Part shown: positions 48,711 to 58,271 of the stretch, piece by piece | How the letters are laid out: every line of letters begins with the position of its first letter | Position numbering within the stretch: the first letter of the stretch is position 1 | Assembly (NCBI RefSeq): GCF_902826555.1 | Contig: NZ_CADEFI010000001.1 | Span: forward strand, 32,070-96,069 | Direction: 5' to 3' | DNA: 64,000 nt | DNA from: an uncultured Hyphomicrobium sp. | GTDB taxonomy: Bacteria; Pseudomonadota; Alphaproteobacteria; Rhizobiales; Hyphomicrobiaceae | The notes under the pieces: model-generated | Database searches by the model: none | Seen by the model: the letters and a program-made list of their open reading frames with translations, nothing else | What the model was told of the DNA's origin: nothing | Program-made: the position numbers and the translations under genes

Positions 48711-49577
48711 TCACCACTCAAGGCCGGGCATGGCGGCGATGGGGCGCATGTCGGCGGTGGGGAAGAGCGTCGTCAACGTCTCGCTCGTGAGGCCGCCGGG
48801 CGCGTGCACGCCGCTGGCGATGAAGACGCTGTCGAGGCCCGCTGCCGCTGCGCCCTTGATGTCGGTTCGGATGCCATCGCCAATGCAGAGGATGCGCTCC
48901 TTGGGCACGGGCTTGCCCTTGAGCGTCTCGATCATGGCGAAGGCCATGTCGTAGACCGGAAGGTATGGCTTGCCGGCGTAGGCGACGCTGCCGCCCTTGG
49001 CCTCGTAGTCCGCAGCGAGGGCGCCCGAGCAAAAGACGATCTTCGATCCGCGCTCGACGGTGAGGTCGGGATTGGCGCAGATCATCGGCAGCTTGCGCGC
49101 GGCAAGATCGGCCAACAGGGCGGCGTAGTCGTCCGGCGTTTCGATCTCGTCGTCGAAGAGGCCCGTGCACGAGATCGCATCCGCCTCGGCCGGCTCGGAG
49201 AGCGTGACGTCAAGCCCGTCGTAAAGCGTGAGGTCGCGTTCGGGGCCGAGGTGGAAGACGCGCTTGCCGGCGAACGCGCCGACGAGGGTGCGGGCGGCGT
49301 CGCCCGACGTCAGGATCGCATCCCAGGCGAAACGCGGTACGCCGATGCGGTCGAGTTGAGCGGCGACGGCTTCGGCCGGGCGCGGGGCATTGGACAGCAG
49401 AATGACGAGTCCGCCGGTGAGGCGGTAGCGTGTCGCGGCCTCGCACGCGTGTGCAAATGGCGCGACGCCGTTGTGAATCACGCCCCAGACGTCCGTCAGC
49501 CAGACGTCGCGCCCGGCGGCGAGGCCGGCGATCGAGGTGAGAATAGGGATAGGCGCGACGGCAGCGGATGTGGTCAT
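48711..49577 (-). CDS. HAD superfamily class IIA hydrolase (TIGR01459 type)
   Basis: A 288-residue HAD phosphatase. Motif I appears as DVWLTDVWGVIHNGVAP (a Trp follows the variable site), motif II as VILLSNAPRPAEAV and motif IV as ILCIGDGIRTDIKGAAAAGL. The cap lies in the middle (class IIA). This resembles the alphaproteobacterial TIGR01459 subfamily, whose substrate is unknown. The ATG at 49577 begins the conserved region. It is convergent with the QOR gene with a 30-base gap. Confidence 0.87.
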   Translation of the reverse strand: MTTSAAVAPIPILTSIAGLAAGRDVWLTDVWGVIHNGVAPFAHACEAATRYRLTGGLVILLSNAPRPAEAVAAQLDRIGVPRFAWDAILTSGDAARTLVGAFAGKRVFHLGPERDLTLYDGLDVTLSEPAEADAISCTGLFDDEIETPDDYAALLADLAARKLPMICANPDLTVERGSKIVFCSGALAADYEAKGGSVAYAGKPYLPVYDMAFAMIETLKGKPVPKERILCIGDGIRTDIKGAAAAGLDSVFIASGVHAPGGLTSETLTTLFPTADMRPIAAMPGLEW

Positions 49578-49668
49578 GCCGCATGCGTAGTCGGTGCTCG
49601 ATGTTTCGGCAAGCGCCGGCGGGCTGTCCGGGCTGCGGCGTTGGGACCGCAGCCCGGAGGATTGTCGT

Positions 49669-51501
49669 TTACGCGGCGACGGTGCTGCCGTTGCTGCGCA
49701 CGCGGTCGTTGGCGACCTCGGCGCGTACGGGGCGCGCACCGCCGAACAGCTGGCCCTGGCCGAGCAGCACGCCGAAGCCGAAGACGCGGGCGAGCTGTTC
49801 CTCGTTGTCGATGCGCTCGACGACGAGGGTCAGGCCGTGGCTGGCCAGATGGCGGCAAACGTCGGCCGAGGAGATATGTCCGCTCGGGGCGGGAAGCCCG
49901 TTCAGGAACACGGACGCATCGAGCTTGGTGAACACGAAGCCCTGCTCGGCCAGCGCCTCGAAGTCCATATCGAGATCGGTCATGTGCGAGATGGCGAAGC
50001 GGAAACCGAGCGCACGCATGTCGGCGAGCGAATCCCACTCGGGAGTCGAGAACCCGCGCACGTCGGTCTGCGTGAACGAGAGCACGAGTTGCGAAGCCAG
50101 GCTTGCGCGCAGGTGCAGGGTCTCGGCCAACTCGCCGAGGAAGTGCTCGTCGGCGACGGATTCGCCGCTGAAAGCCGAGAACACGGAACCGCCCTTGCCG
50201 CGGTCCTCGAGCCGGCGCGCCACGGCGGCCGTGCGTGCCACGCGTACGCCATCGAACAGCGGAAGCAGGCCGGTGCCGCGCAGGTCGGGGCCGTCGGGCG
50301 CCACGTCAAGCGGATTGCCGTCGGCATCGCGCAGACGCACGCTCACTTCATAGTGGCGCGTCTGCTGGTCCTCGAGGCCCAGGATCGGCTCCAGCGCGAC
50401 GTCGATGCGGCCGGCCGAGATGGCGTCCGCCATGAGACGTGCGCGCGCGTCGGCGGGCGATGCCGCCCGCGGGCGCACGCCGGCGGTGAAGGGCGGAGCG
50501 GGCTGCTGCTGGGGCGCGGCTGCAACTGCGGGCGGGGCAGCCGGCACGTCGGCGCCGATGGCCGAACGCATGGTGCCAGCGGTCATGCGCAGCGCCTCGA
50601 TCGAACGCTCGATGGACGCCTCAGGCGAAGGCATCGCGGGGGCATGCTGCGCTGGAAGAGGGGGCGGCACCGATGCGGATGCCTGCGGCGGCAGGTTGCG
50701 CGTCTGCTCGGCGGCGTTGACCTCCTCGAGAAGACGTTTGATGGCGTCCTGAATGACCTCGACGTCCGCCTGGCGCGGTGCGCTCGGCGGCGCGGGCCGT
50801 GCTGACGGCGGAACGGGCTGGGTCATTGCCGGATCCGGCAACTTGGGCTCCGGCGCGGCCGCCGACGCGCGACCGGTTACGAACGGGGGAAGCTTTTGCC
50901 CGGCCGTAGCTGGCCGAAAGGACCACAGGTCCTGAAGGTCGTCGGCCATAGGGGCTGGGGTGTTACGGGAGGGCGTCGGAAGCGGGCCCGCGGCTGGAAG
51001 CGGCGGCGGCACCGAGCGGTCGACCTGACGCGGCGCGGCAGCTCCCTGGGGCAGCGGCGGAGGCACCGGAGGGAGCGGCGCGCGCGGCTTGAGGTCGGGC
51101 GCGGGCGGCTGGCCCGGGCGCACGCCTTGGGGCGTCGGGACGTGAGCGGCTGGCGCCCGCGGTGCCATTGGGGGCTGCGCAGGCTGTGGCGCGCGCGCGA
51201 CGGCGCCTTGATGAGGTTGCGGCAAGGGAATGGACGGAGCTGCCTTGGGGGCGTTCTCGGGGAGGCGGCGCTGCGTGGCGGCCTGAATGCCGCGAGACCG
51301 TGCCGCCTCAGGATTGCCGGGCGCTCTCCGCCACGCGAAAGCGTGGACCGTGAGCAGAAGGAGGTAAGCAGACAGCGCCGCCGTCGCGGCGACAGGCCCC
51401 GGCAGTCCGGCGTGCTGATGCAGCGCTACGGCGCTTGCGCCGGCGACCAACCCCATGGCCACCACCACAACGGTCTGTGAAGTTGTTTGATTTCGCGCCA
51501 T
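49669..51501 (-). CDS. Membrane protein with degenerate EAL domain (TipF-like)
   Basis: A 610-residue protein. Two membrane helices at the N-terminus (TVVVVAMGLVAGASAVALH and VAATAALSAYLLLLTVHAFA) are followed by a ~230-residue Pro/Ala/Gln-rich linker and a ~230-residue C-terminal EAL-like domain. The EAL signature is YEVSVRL near residue 385 instead of EALLR. The DDFG loop is MTDLDMDFEAL, and the later segment is VERIDNEEQLARVFGFG. The catalytic metal ligands are therefore largely lost. It may bind but not cleave cyclic di-GMP. TipF of Caulobacter, a flagellar assembly factor, has the same two-helix plus inactive EAL layout. That identity is an inference. Confidence 0.75.
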   Translation of the reverse strand: MARNQTTSQTVVVVAMGLVAGASAVALHQHAGLPGPVAATAALSAYLLLLTVHAFAWRRAPGNPEAARSRGIQAATQRRLPENAPKAAPSIPLPQPHQGAVARAPQPAQPPMAPRAPAAHVPTPQGVRPGQPPAPDLKPRAPLPPVPPPLPQGAAAPRQVDRSVPPPLPAAGPLPTPSRNTPAPMADDLQDLWSFRPATAGQKLPPFVTGRASAAAPEPKLPDPAMTQPVPPSARPAPPSAPRQADVEVIQDAIKRLLEEVNAAEQTRNLPPQASASVPPPLPAQHAPAMPSPEASIERSIEALRMTAGTMRSAIGADVPAAPPAVAAAPQQQPAPPFTAGVRPRAASPADARARLMADAISAGRIDVALEPILGLEDQQTRHYEVSVRLRDADGNPLDVAPDGPDLRGTGLLPLFDGVRVARTAAVARRLEDRGKGGSVFSAFSGESVADEHFLGELAETLHLRASLASQLVLSFTQTDVRGFSTPEWDSLADMRALGFRFAISHMTDLDMDFEALAEQGFVFTKLDASVFLNGLPAPSGHISSADVCRHLASHGLTLVVERIDNEEQLARVFGFGVLLGQGQLFGGARPVRAEVANDRVRSNGSTVAA

Positions 51502-51856
51502 ATTCTGCTCTTCCCCCAAATACTTCCGTAGACGCGGCACCCGACTCCGGTGCGAATCGCTCATTGGAGGTTCGTGCTGTTCCCCCCGTATGGCAACGTG
51601 AACGCCCCGTGGTATCACCAGTATTTCGTAAGCTGGATTGACGACTTAGGCGGAGCGTGGCGCGGATGCATCGCGGATGGCCGACCCGCTTTTCCGGTAT
51701 CGGGCGATATTCTCAGGGGAGAGTCGCAAATCAGCCATTGGCCAGCCTACCGGCCACCCGAATCGGGGCGCCGTTTAGAGGTCGTTAGGCGAATCGGCAT
51801 GGTAATCGCTCTGTCCGGGCCGCCTTATTGTCCGGCGTATCGAGGAGACTGCCCTG
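51502..51856 (+). other. Divergent intergenic region between EAL and SDR genes
   Basis: These 355 bases should hold promoters for both divergent genes. A weak -10 (TATTGT near 51833) precedes the SDR gene. Open frames across the gap have no domain or ribosome site support. Confidence 0.45.
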
Positions 51857-52606
51857 ATGTTGATGAGCGTCATTCAGCGCGCGTGTGAATCTGTGGTGGC
51901 ACCGGAGCTTGCCGGTGCTCGCGTTCTGATTACGGGCCTCACGTCGACGTTCGGTTTCGACGTTGCCCGCGCCTTCGCCGATCACGGCGCCCGTCTCATC
52001 ATTCAGTCGCCGGAAGAGAGCCCCGAGATGACAGAGCTGTCCGCTGTGCTGGCGGAAAACTCGGCGGAGATCCGGCTTTTCAACACGCCGCTCGACAGCG
52101 ACGAGGATGTGCGCCGGTTGATGCAGGCCGCGGCACAGGATTTCGGCGGCATCGATGCGGTGATCAATCTGGTGCCGGTGAATGCCGGCGCCGTGTGTGC
52201 GCTCGAGCTGGCGGACGATGCCGACGCTGCCGCGTCCGACGTGCTGCGTCTGCCGCTGAGACTGACGGAGATCGCGGCTAACCGCATGCGTCTGGTCTGG
52301 GTCGAAGGTTCGATTCTCAACGTCGTGCGCATCGAGGACGCGGCGGGCGGCCGAGCGATGATGATCGCGGACGTGCTGAGGAGCGCGTTGGGACAGCTCA
52401 CGCGCGGGCTGGCGCAGGATTGGGCCGAGACCGGCATTCGTATCAACGCAGTCGGGCCGCCGTCTTCCATCGCGGCGATGGGCGGGGATGCTCAGGCCTC
52501 GGATGCGGATCTCGCCGTGGTCGCGCTGCAACTTGCGAGCCGCAAGGGCCGCAGCGTGTCGGGCCACGTGCTCGACGCGGCCGGTGCCGCACGGCGCTGG
52601 TGCTAG
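51857..52606 (+). CDS. Short-chain dehydrogenase-like protein lacking the catalytic Tyr-Lys
   Basis: A 249-residue Rossmann-fold protein of the SDR family. The nucleotide-binding turn is ARVLITGLTSTFGFDVARAF, a variant of TGxxxGxG. The C-terminal half has LGQLTRGLAQDWAETGIRIN and AVGPPSS, the usual SDR run after the active site. The catalytic YxxxK is not present; the region before it reads AAGGRAMMIADVLRSALG. It may be an inactive or structural member, or a binding subunit. The ATG at 51857 is preceded by GAGGAG. No clear operon partner is visible. It is convergent with the RND permease. Confidence 0.8.
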   Translation: MLMSVIQRACESVVAPELAGARVLITGLTSTFGFDVARAFADHGARLIIQSPEESPEMTELSAVLAENSAEIRLFNTPLDSDEDVRRLMQAAAQDFGGIDAVINLVPVNAGAVCALELADDADAAASDVLRLPLRLTEIAANRMRLVWVEGSILNVVRIEDAAGGRAMMIADVLRSALGQLTRGLAQDWAETGIRINAVGPPSSIAAMGGDAQASDADLAVVALQLASRKGRSVSGHVLDAAGAARRWC

Positions 52607-52626
52607 GGCGTTTCAGCTAATTCCGG

Positions 52627-55600
52627 CTACTCGGCGGGTGAGGCGGCGGGATGCGCGTCGGGCTCGGCGGCCTGATGGTGCGACGAGCCGATCAGGCTCA
52701 ACACGGTCGGCACCACGAACAGCGTCAGCACCGTGCCGAGGCTCATGCCGCCGACGATGACCCAGCCAATCTGCTGACGACTTTCGCCACCCGCGCCCAC
52801 GGCGAGCGCCAGCGGCACGGCGCCGAGCACCATGGCGCCGGTCGTCATCAGGATCGGACGCAGGCGCAGGCTCGCGGCCTCGACCACGGCCTCCAGGCGT
52901 GCCTTGCCTTCGGCCTCGAGCTGGTTGGCGAACTCGACGATGAGAATGCCGTGCTTGGTGATGAGGCCGACCAGCGTCACGAGCCCGATCTGCGAGTAGA
53001 CGTTGAGCGATCCGCCGACCAGCCAGAGCATGCCGAGCGCGCCGCACATGGAAAGCGGCACGGTCAGGAGGATGATCAGAGGGTCGCGGAAGCTCTCGAA
53101 CTGGGCCGCCAGCACGAGGTAGATGAAGGCTAGCGCTAGCACGAAGACCAGGGCCAGGCTCTGGCTCGAGGCGCGGTAATCGCGGCTCTGGCCGTTGACG
53201 TCGGTCTGGATGTCCTTCGGCAGCACCTCGTCGACGGTGCGCTCGATGTGCTCCAGCACCTCGCCCAAGGCGTAGCCCGGCGCAATGGTGCCCGAGATCG
53301 TCACCGACCGGAGCTGGTTGAAGCGCTTCAGCTCCTTGGGCGCCACGCTCTCGACCACCTTGACGATATTAGAAAGCTGGATCATCTCGCCGGTCGGCGA
53401 GCGCAGGAAGATCGTGTGAAGCGCGGCCGGCGTCGAGCGGTCCGGGATGTCGAGCTGCACCATGACGTCGTACTGCTCGCCGTTCATCTCGAAGCGCGTG
53501 ACCTGGCGGCCGCCGAGAAGCGTCTCCAGCGTACGGCCGACAACGTTCACGTCGAGGCGCAGATCCGAGACCTTGGCGCGGTCGATCTCGATGCGGAACT
53601 CCGGGGTGTTGAGCTTGAGGTCGGTTTCGAGGCTTTCGAGGCCGCGGTAGCTTTCGAGCGCCTGCATGAGCGTATTGGAGAGCTTTTCCAGATCCTCGTA
53701 GGAGCCGGACGACTGTACCACGAACTCGACCGGCTTCGAGGAGCCGCGCTGGCCGAACGCGTTCGGATTGGGCGCGAAGGCGAATACGCCGGCGATGCGG
53801 CGGACCTTGGGGCTGATCTCGCGCGTGATCTCCTGTTGCGTGCGCGTGCGGTCGCTCCAGTCTTTCAAGGGCGCGAAGATCAGGAAGCCCGAGACCTCGG
53901 GGTTGCCGTTGATGACAAGGCGTGAAGCGATCTCCGGGACGTCGGCGAGGATGGCATCGGCCTCGGCGCTGTAGCGGCTGGTATAAGCCAGCGTTGCGCC
54001 CTCGGGACCGGTGCCGCGCACGCGGATCACGCCGCGATCCTCCACCGGCGCAAGCTCGGACTTGAGGTTCTGGAAAAAAAAGACGCACGATCCCGCGACG
54101 GCGAGGGCGAGAAGGAGAATTGTCGGACGATGGCGCAGGGCCAGGGCGAGCAGCCGGCGATAGCCGGCCTCAAGTCCGTTCAGCAGGCCCTCGATGGCGA
54201 GGAATGCCCTGCCGGGCTTCGGGTTGTGGCGCAGGAGGCGCGCACACATCATCGGCGTCAACGTGAGGGCGACGAAGCCGGAGATGATGACGGCGCCCGC
54301 CAGCGTCAGCGCGAACTCCAGGAACAGGCGGCCGGTCTTGCCTGGCGCGAAGGCGATCGGCGCATACACCGCGGCGAGAGTCAGCGTCATGGCGATGATC
54401 GCGAAGCCGATCTCGCGCGTACCCTGGATGGCCGCCTGCACCGGCTTCATGCCGCGCTCGATGTGGCGGTAGATGTTCTCCAGAACGACGATGGCGTCGT
54501 CGACGACGAGGCCGATGGCGAGCACCATGGCGAGGAGCGTCAGTGTGTTGACGCTGAAGCCGAAGACGAGCATCAGCGTGAAGGTGGCGATCAGTGAGAT
54601 CGGGATGGTGACGATCGGAATGATGGAGGCGCGAACCGAGCGCAGGAAGAAGATGATGACGAGCACGACGAGCAGAATGGCCTCGCCGATGGCGTGGTAA
54701 ACGGCCTCGATCGAGCGCTCGATGAAAATTGCGTCGTCGTTGGCCACATGGGCCTGCATGCCGTTCGGCATGGACTGGTTGATCCGCGGCAGGAGGGCGC
54801 GCACGGCCTTCGAGACGTCGAGCGGGTTGGACACCGCCTGCTTGATGACGCCCACGGCGATGGCGGTGCCACCCTCGAAGCGGCTCTCGCGGCGCTCGTC
54901 GAAGGCGCCGAGCTCGACGCGTGCCACCTCGCCGAGCTTCACCTGATGGTTGCCCGAGACCTTGATGACGATGTTGCGGAACTCCTCGGGCGTGACGAGG
55001 CCTGTGCGCGAGAGCACGCTGAACTCGCGGTTCGTGCTCTCGATGCGGCCTGACGGCAGCTCCACGTTCTGGGCGCGCAGCGCGGTCTCGATGTCCTGAA
55101 CGGTGAGGGCGAATGCCGCGAGGCGCTCGCGGTCGATCCAGATACGCATGGCGTAGCGGCGCTCGCCGTAAATCGTCACATCGGCGACGCCGTTCAGGTT
55201 CTTCAGCTGGTCGATGACGAAACGGTCGATGTAGTCGGTGATCTCGAGCGGGGAGAGCACCGGACTGTTGAACACCAGAAGCATGATCGGCTGCGCGTCG
55301 GCCTCGACCTTTGCGATGACCGGCTCGTCGATCTCGTCGGGTAGGCGGCCACGCACGCGCGAGACGCGGTCGCGAATGTCGCTCGCGGCCACGTCCTGGT
55401 CGATGTCGGGGTGGAAGCGCACGCTGATGCGGCTCTGCTCGGAGCGGCTCTGCGAGTCGATCACGTCGATGCCCGGGATGCCAGCGATGGAGCCTTCGAG
55501 GATCTGCGTGACCTGGGATTCGACGATCTTGGCGGAGGCGCCGGGATAGCGCGTCTGCACCGAAACCACGGGCTCGTCCACGTTCGGGTACTCGCGCACG

Positions 55601-55698
55601 GTGAGGCGCGTGTAGGAGACGATGCCGAGAAGCACGATGACGAGGCTCAGGACGGTGGCGAAGACCGGGCGCCGGATACAGAACTCGGAGAGGCCCAT
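52627..55698 (-). CDS. RND efflux permease (AcrB/MexI-type)
   Basis: A 1023-residue trimeric inner-membrane pump of the HAE1-like RND family. The N-terminus is SEFCIRRPVFATVLSLVIVL. The proton-relay helix 4 has AIGLVVDDAIVVLENIYRHI with the paired Asp. The periplasmic porter halves are normal (duplicated PLxxY-type segments), and helix 6 has the FAPGKTGRLFLEFALTLAGA marker. It exports hydrophobic drugs, solvents or detergents through an outer-membrane channel. Its start overlaps the stop of the adaptor gene by one base. No outer-membrane factor or regulator gene is adjacent; TolC (6288) is a possible partner. Confidence 0.93.
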   Translation of the reverse strand: MGLSEFCIRRPVFATVLSLVIVLLGIVSYTRLTVREYPNVDEPVVSVQTRYPGASAKIVESQVTQILEGSIAGIPGIDVIDSQSRSEQSRISVRFHPDIDQDVAASDIRDRVSRVRGRLPDEIDEPVIAKVEADAQPIMLLVFNSPVLSPLEITDYIDRFVIDQLKNLNGVADVTIYGERRYAMRIWIDRERLAAFALTVQDIETALRAQNVELPSGRIESTNREFSVLSRTGLVTPEEFRNIVIKVSGNHQVKLGEVARVELGAFDERRESRFEGGTAIAVGVIKQAVSNPLDVSKAVRALLPRINQSMPNGMQAHVANDDAIFIERSIEAVYHAIGEAILLVVLVIIFFLRSVRASIIPIVTIPISLIATFTLMLVFGFSVNTLTLLAMVLAIGLVVDDAIVVLENIYRHIERGMKPVQAAIQGTREIGFAIIAMTLTLAAVYAPIAFAPGKTGRLFLEFALTLAGAVIISGFVALTLTPMMCARLLRHNPKPGRAFLAIEGLLNGLEAGYRRLLALALRHRPTILLLALAVAGSCVFFFQNLKSELAPVEDRGVIRVRGTGPEGATLAYTSRYSAEADAILADVPEIASRLVINGNPEVSGFLIFAPLKDWSDRTRTQQEITREISPKVRRIAGVFAFAPNPNAFGQRGSSKPVEFVVQSSGSYEDLEKLSNTLMQALESYRGLESLETDLKLNTPEFRIEIDRAKVSDLRLDVNVVGRTLETLLGGRQVTRFEMNGEQYDVMVQLDIPDRSTPAALHTIFLRSPTGEMIQLSNIVKVVESVAPKELKRFNQLRSVTISGTIAPGYALGEVLEHIERTVDEVLPKDIQTDVNGQSRDYRASSQSLALVFVLALAFIYLVLAAQFESFRDPLIILLTVPLSMCGALGMLWLVGGSLNVYSQIGLVTLVGLITKHGILIVEFANQLEAEGKARLEAVVEAASLRLRPILMTTGAMVLGAVPLALAVGAGGESRQQIGWVIVGGMSLGTVLTLFVVPTVLSLIGSSHHQAAEPDAHPAASPAE

Positions 55699-56819
55699 CA
55701 GGTCCCCCGCGCGGTGGGGTTGGCGCCCACCACGATCTCGACGGCGCTGCCGTCTTTGAGCTTTTGTTGGCCGGCGGTGACCACCATCGCGTTCTCGGCA
55801 AGGCCTTCCAGGATCTCCACCATGCCGCCGTTGCGGCTGCCGACCTCGACCTTGGCTTCGCGCGCTTGCCCATCCCTGACGACGTAGACGATCTTGTCCT
55901 CGCCGCGCGGAACGATGGCCGCTTCTGGGACGACGAGGACATTGCGCTTGACCTGGCCCTTGACGCGAATGCGAGCGAAGAGGCCGGGGCGCAGGGTCAG
56001 CCCGGGGTTGTCGAGACGGGCGCGGATGCTCAGCGCGCGGCCGTTGATGTCGATATGGGGGTCGATTGCATAGATGGTGCCGGCAAACGTACGGCCCGGC
56101 AGCGCATCGACGCCGATCTCGATGGTCTGGCCGTTCGCGATTTGCGAGAGGTAGAGTTCCGGCAACTTGAAATCGATCTTCAAGGTGTCGATTTTCTCCA
56201 AATTGACGATCGCCTGGCCGGCCTCGATGTATGCCCCAGGCGAGACCTTGCGGATGCCGGAAGTGCCGCCGAAGGGGGCGCGGATCGTGTGCTTGGACAA
56301 GCGGACCTTGGCGAGCTCCAGGGCTGCCCGCGTCGTCTCGGCGTTGGTGGAGGCCTCGTCGCGTGCGCGCTCGGTGACGTTGCCGGACTGGGCGAGAGAG
56401 TTGGCGCGGCCCAGGTTGCCGACCGCCAGATTGTAGCGGGCCTGGGCATCCGCCACTTCCGCGTTGGCGAGGGCGCTGTCGAGCTGGACCATGACGTCGC
56501 CCGCCTTGACGGGCATCCCTTCGGACAGGGGGATCTCGGTGATGCGGCCTGCAATCTCGGATGTGATCTGCACGCTTTCGTCGGACTGCAACGTGCCGAT
56601 GGCACGCAGGTCCTCGGTCGACGTGGTGGACACGGCTGCCGCTGCCTCGACGGCGACACTGCTGGGCCGCGCGTCCTTGGATACGTTGCGGGGGGCTTTC
56701 GCCGCCTCGGTGGCCTTCAGGAGTTTAGAGATGCTGGCGGTGTTTCTTTTTTCGTCTGCCACATAGTACGCGGCGCCTGCGAGGGCTACCAAGGCGCATG
56801 TGATCCAGACCTTCAGCAT
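55698..56819 (-). CDS. RND periplasmic adaptor (membrane fusion protein)
   Basis: A 373-residue HlyD/AcrA-type adaptor. An N-terminal signal anchor (KVWITCALVALAGAAYYVAD) is followed by the lipoyl half-motifs (ITEIPLSEGMPVKAGDVMVQ and RAPFGGTSGIRKVSPGAYIE), a helical hairpin and a beta-barrel domain (FARIRVKGQVKRNVLVVPEA). It bridges the RND permease and an outer-membrane channel. There is no lipobox. The pair is co-transcribed with the permease (TGA/ATG overlap). The upstream region to 57087 has no gene and no visible regulator. Confidence 0.92.
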   Translation of the reverse strand: MLKVWITCALVALAGAAYYVADEKRNTASISKLLKATEAAKAPRNVSKDARPSSVAVEAAAAVSTTSTEDLRAIGTLQSDESVQITSEIAGRITEIPLSEGMPVKAGDVMVQLDSALANAEVADAQARYNLAVGNLGRANSLAQSGNVTERARDEASTNAETTRAALELAKVRLSKHTIRAPFGGTSGIRKVSPGAYIEAGQAIVNLEKIDTLKIDFKLPELYLSQIANGQTIEIGVDALPGRTFAGTIYAIDPHIDINGRALSIRARLDNPGLTLRPGLFARIRVKGQVKRNVLVVPEAAIVPRGEDKIVYVVRDGQAREAKVEVGSRNGGMVEILEGLAENAMVVTAGQQKLKDGSAVEIVVGANPTARGT

Positions 56820-57087
56820 TCGGGCACCTAGTTCCTGGGCAGCCGCTTTCGGGAGCGTTCAGTCGGCGGAAGTCTCGTCGCGTTCGAGCCGGAGGGGATA
56901 GGCCGGGTCATCGTGTCGTTGGGTCCGTGAACTCTTCGAGCGGAAGGACAACGCTGCAACCTATCGAAATCCGTCGGATCCCGTTTCGCACTCGCATTCA
57001 TGCGGGACGAACGAGCTTACGCCCGAAATGTGGCGGGAGCTACCGTCCGTGCCTCACAGGAGCGTGGCTGGTGAATGCGCGGCGCCG

Positions 57088-58131
57088 TCAGGCCGCCGGC
57101 GCGATCCGGTGAGGTCGGCGGTGGCGACGGTTGCGGACGTTGGCCGGTCTGCGGCGCAGAGGCTCGGAGGAGGCCTGCTGGCCACCGGCCGGCATGGGAT
57201 CCGTCAACCGCGTTCTGGCCGGCGGGGCGAGCTCGGATACGGCGGGGTCTTGTCCGTCCGCTGTCCGCGGGCCCGGCGTAGGCCCATAGAACGGCACGAG
57301 ATTGCGGGCGGCGGCCTTGGCCAGGATCGGCTGCAACTCGGCGTCGAGGGTCGCAATCGGCACTACCGGATTTTTGGCACGGAGGTGGACCACCTTGAAG
57401 CCGTGGGCCTTGAGGCCGGCAAGGATCGCCGGGAGGGCCTTGGCCGTCGGGCGCTTCAAATCATGGAACAGCAGGATGCCGCCTTTGCGGGCGATGGTCT
57501 GCTTCAAGGTGCGATCGGCGATGCCCTTGGCGCTGCCGATGTAGCTGTCGTTGGAAATCACGTCGACGGTGAAGCTCGCAATGCTGCGCGACTGCAGGTA
57601 GCTCAGGAGCTCGTCGCTGTCGTTGAGTCCGGGAAAGCGGAAGAAGGGCGCGATGTCGGTCCCCGCGGCCAGCGCGACGGCGGCAAAGCCGCGCTCGATC
57701 TCATCCTTGGCCTTGTCGAGATCGAGGCGCCGCAGGTTGTTCGGATGCGACCAAGTGTGGGTGCCGACGGTGTGGCCGCGCGCCAGGACCTCCTTCGTCA
57801 TGTCGGGGTAGGAGAGCGCCATATCGCCGACGGAGAAGAACGTCGCCTTGGTGCAAAACTGAACGAGCGTGTCGAGGATCGGCTTCGTGACCCACGGCAC
57901 GGGGCCGTCGTCGAAGGTGAGGACCACCTCGCCCTCGGCGAGGAAGTCGGGTTCCTTTTCGCGCTTGGTCGCCGAACCGAACATCGGCCCGCCAGAGGTG
58001 TCGATCTCGAGGACGCGCGAGACGCCGAGCGCCTTGTCCGGTTCCGGACAGTCGACGGCGGCCGACGCGGATGCAGAGGCAATCCACGCGGCGAGCGCTG
58101 CGGCGGCGGTCGATATCCTGGTCACTCGCAT
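57088..58131 (-). CDS. Polysaccharide deacetylase family protein (CE4), first of two
   Basis: A 347-residue secreted NodB-homology protein. A signal peptide (~24 residues, TRISTAAAALAAWIASASAS) precedes the domain. Motif 1 is VVLTFDDGPVPWV, motif 2 is ARGHTVGTHTWSHPNNL with the two metal His, and motif 3 is FFRFPGLNDSDELL. The C-terminal ~60 residues are Pro/Arg-rich. It removes acetyl (or similar) groups from polysaccharides such as chitin, peptidoglycan or exopolysaccharides. The substrate is unknown. A second, homologous gene lies 140 bases upstream on the same strand. Confidence 0.9.
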   Translation of the reverse strand: MRVTRISTAAAALAAWIASASASAAVDCPEPDKALGVSRVLEIDTSGGPMFGSATKREKEPDFLAEGEVVLTFDDGPVPWVTKPILDTLVQFCTKATFFSVGDMALSYPDMTKEVLARGHTVGTHTWSHPNNLRRLDLDKAKDEIERGFAAVALAAGTDIAPFFRFPGLNDSDELLSYLQSRSIASFTVDVISNDSYIGSAKGIADRTLKQTIARKGGILLFHDLKRPTAKALPAILAGLKAHGFKVVHLRAKNPVVPIATLDAELQPILAKAAARNLVPFYGPTPGPRTADGQDPAVSELAPPARTRLTDPMPAGGQQASSEPLRRRPANVRNRRHRRPHRIAPAA

Positions 58132-58271
58132 GGCGGCTCCCGAAGCTCGATGGCGCGCGGACTTTCGGTGAATTCGGCTGCAGCAACAAGGCTCGCGGGC
58201 CCCGGTCCGGCGCTTTTCCGCGCTGGCGCGGCATTTGGGACTCGGTCTTTCAGCTCAGCGGGCGTGCGCGG

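Noticed and set aside
51550-51888. A 112-codon open frame upstream of the SDR gene
   Set aside because: It overlaps the SDR start, lacks a ribosome site and has no recognisable domain.
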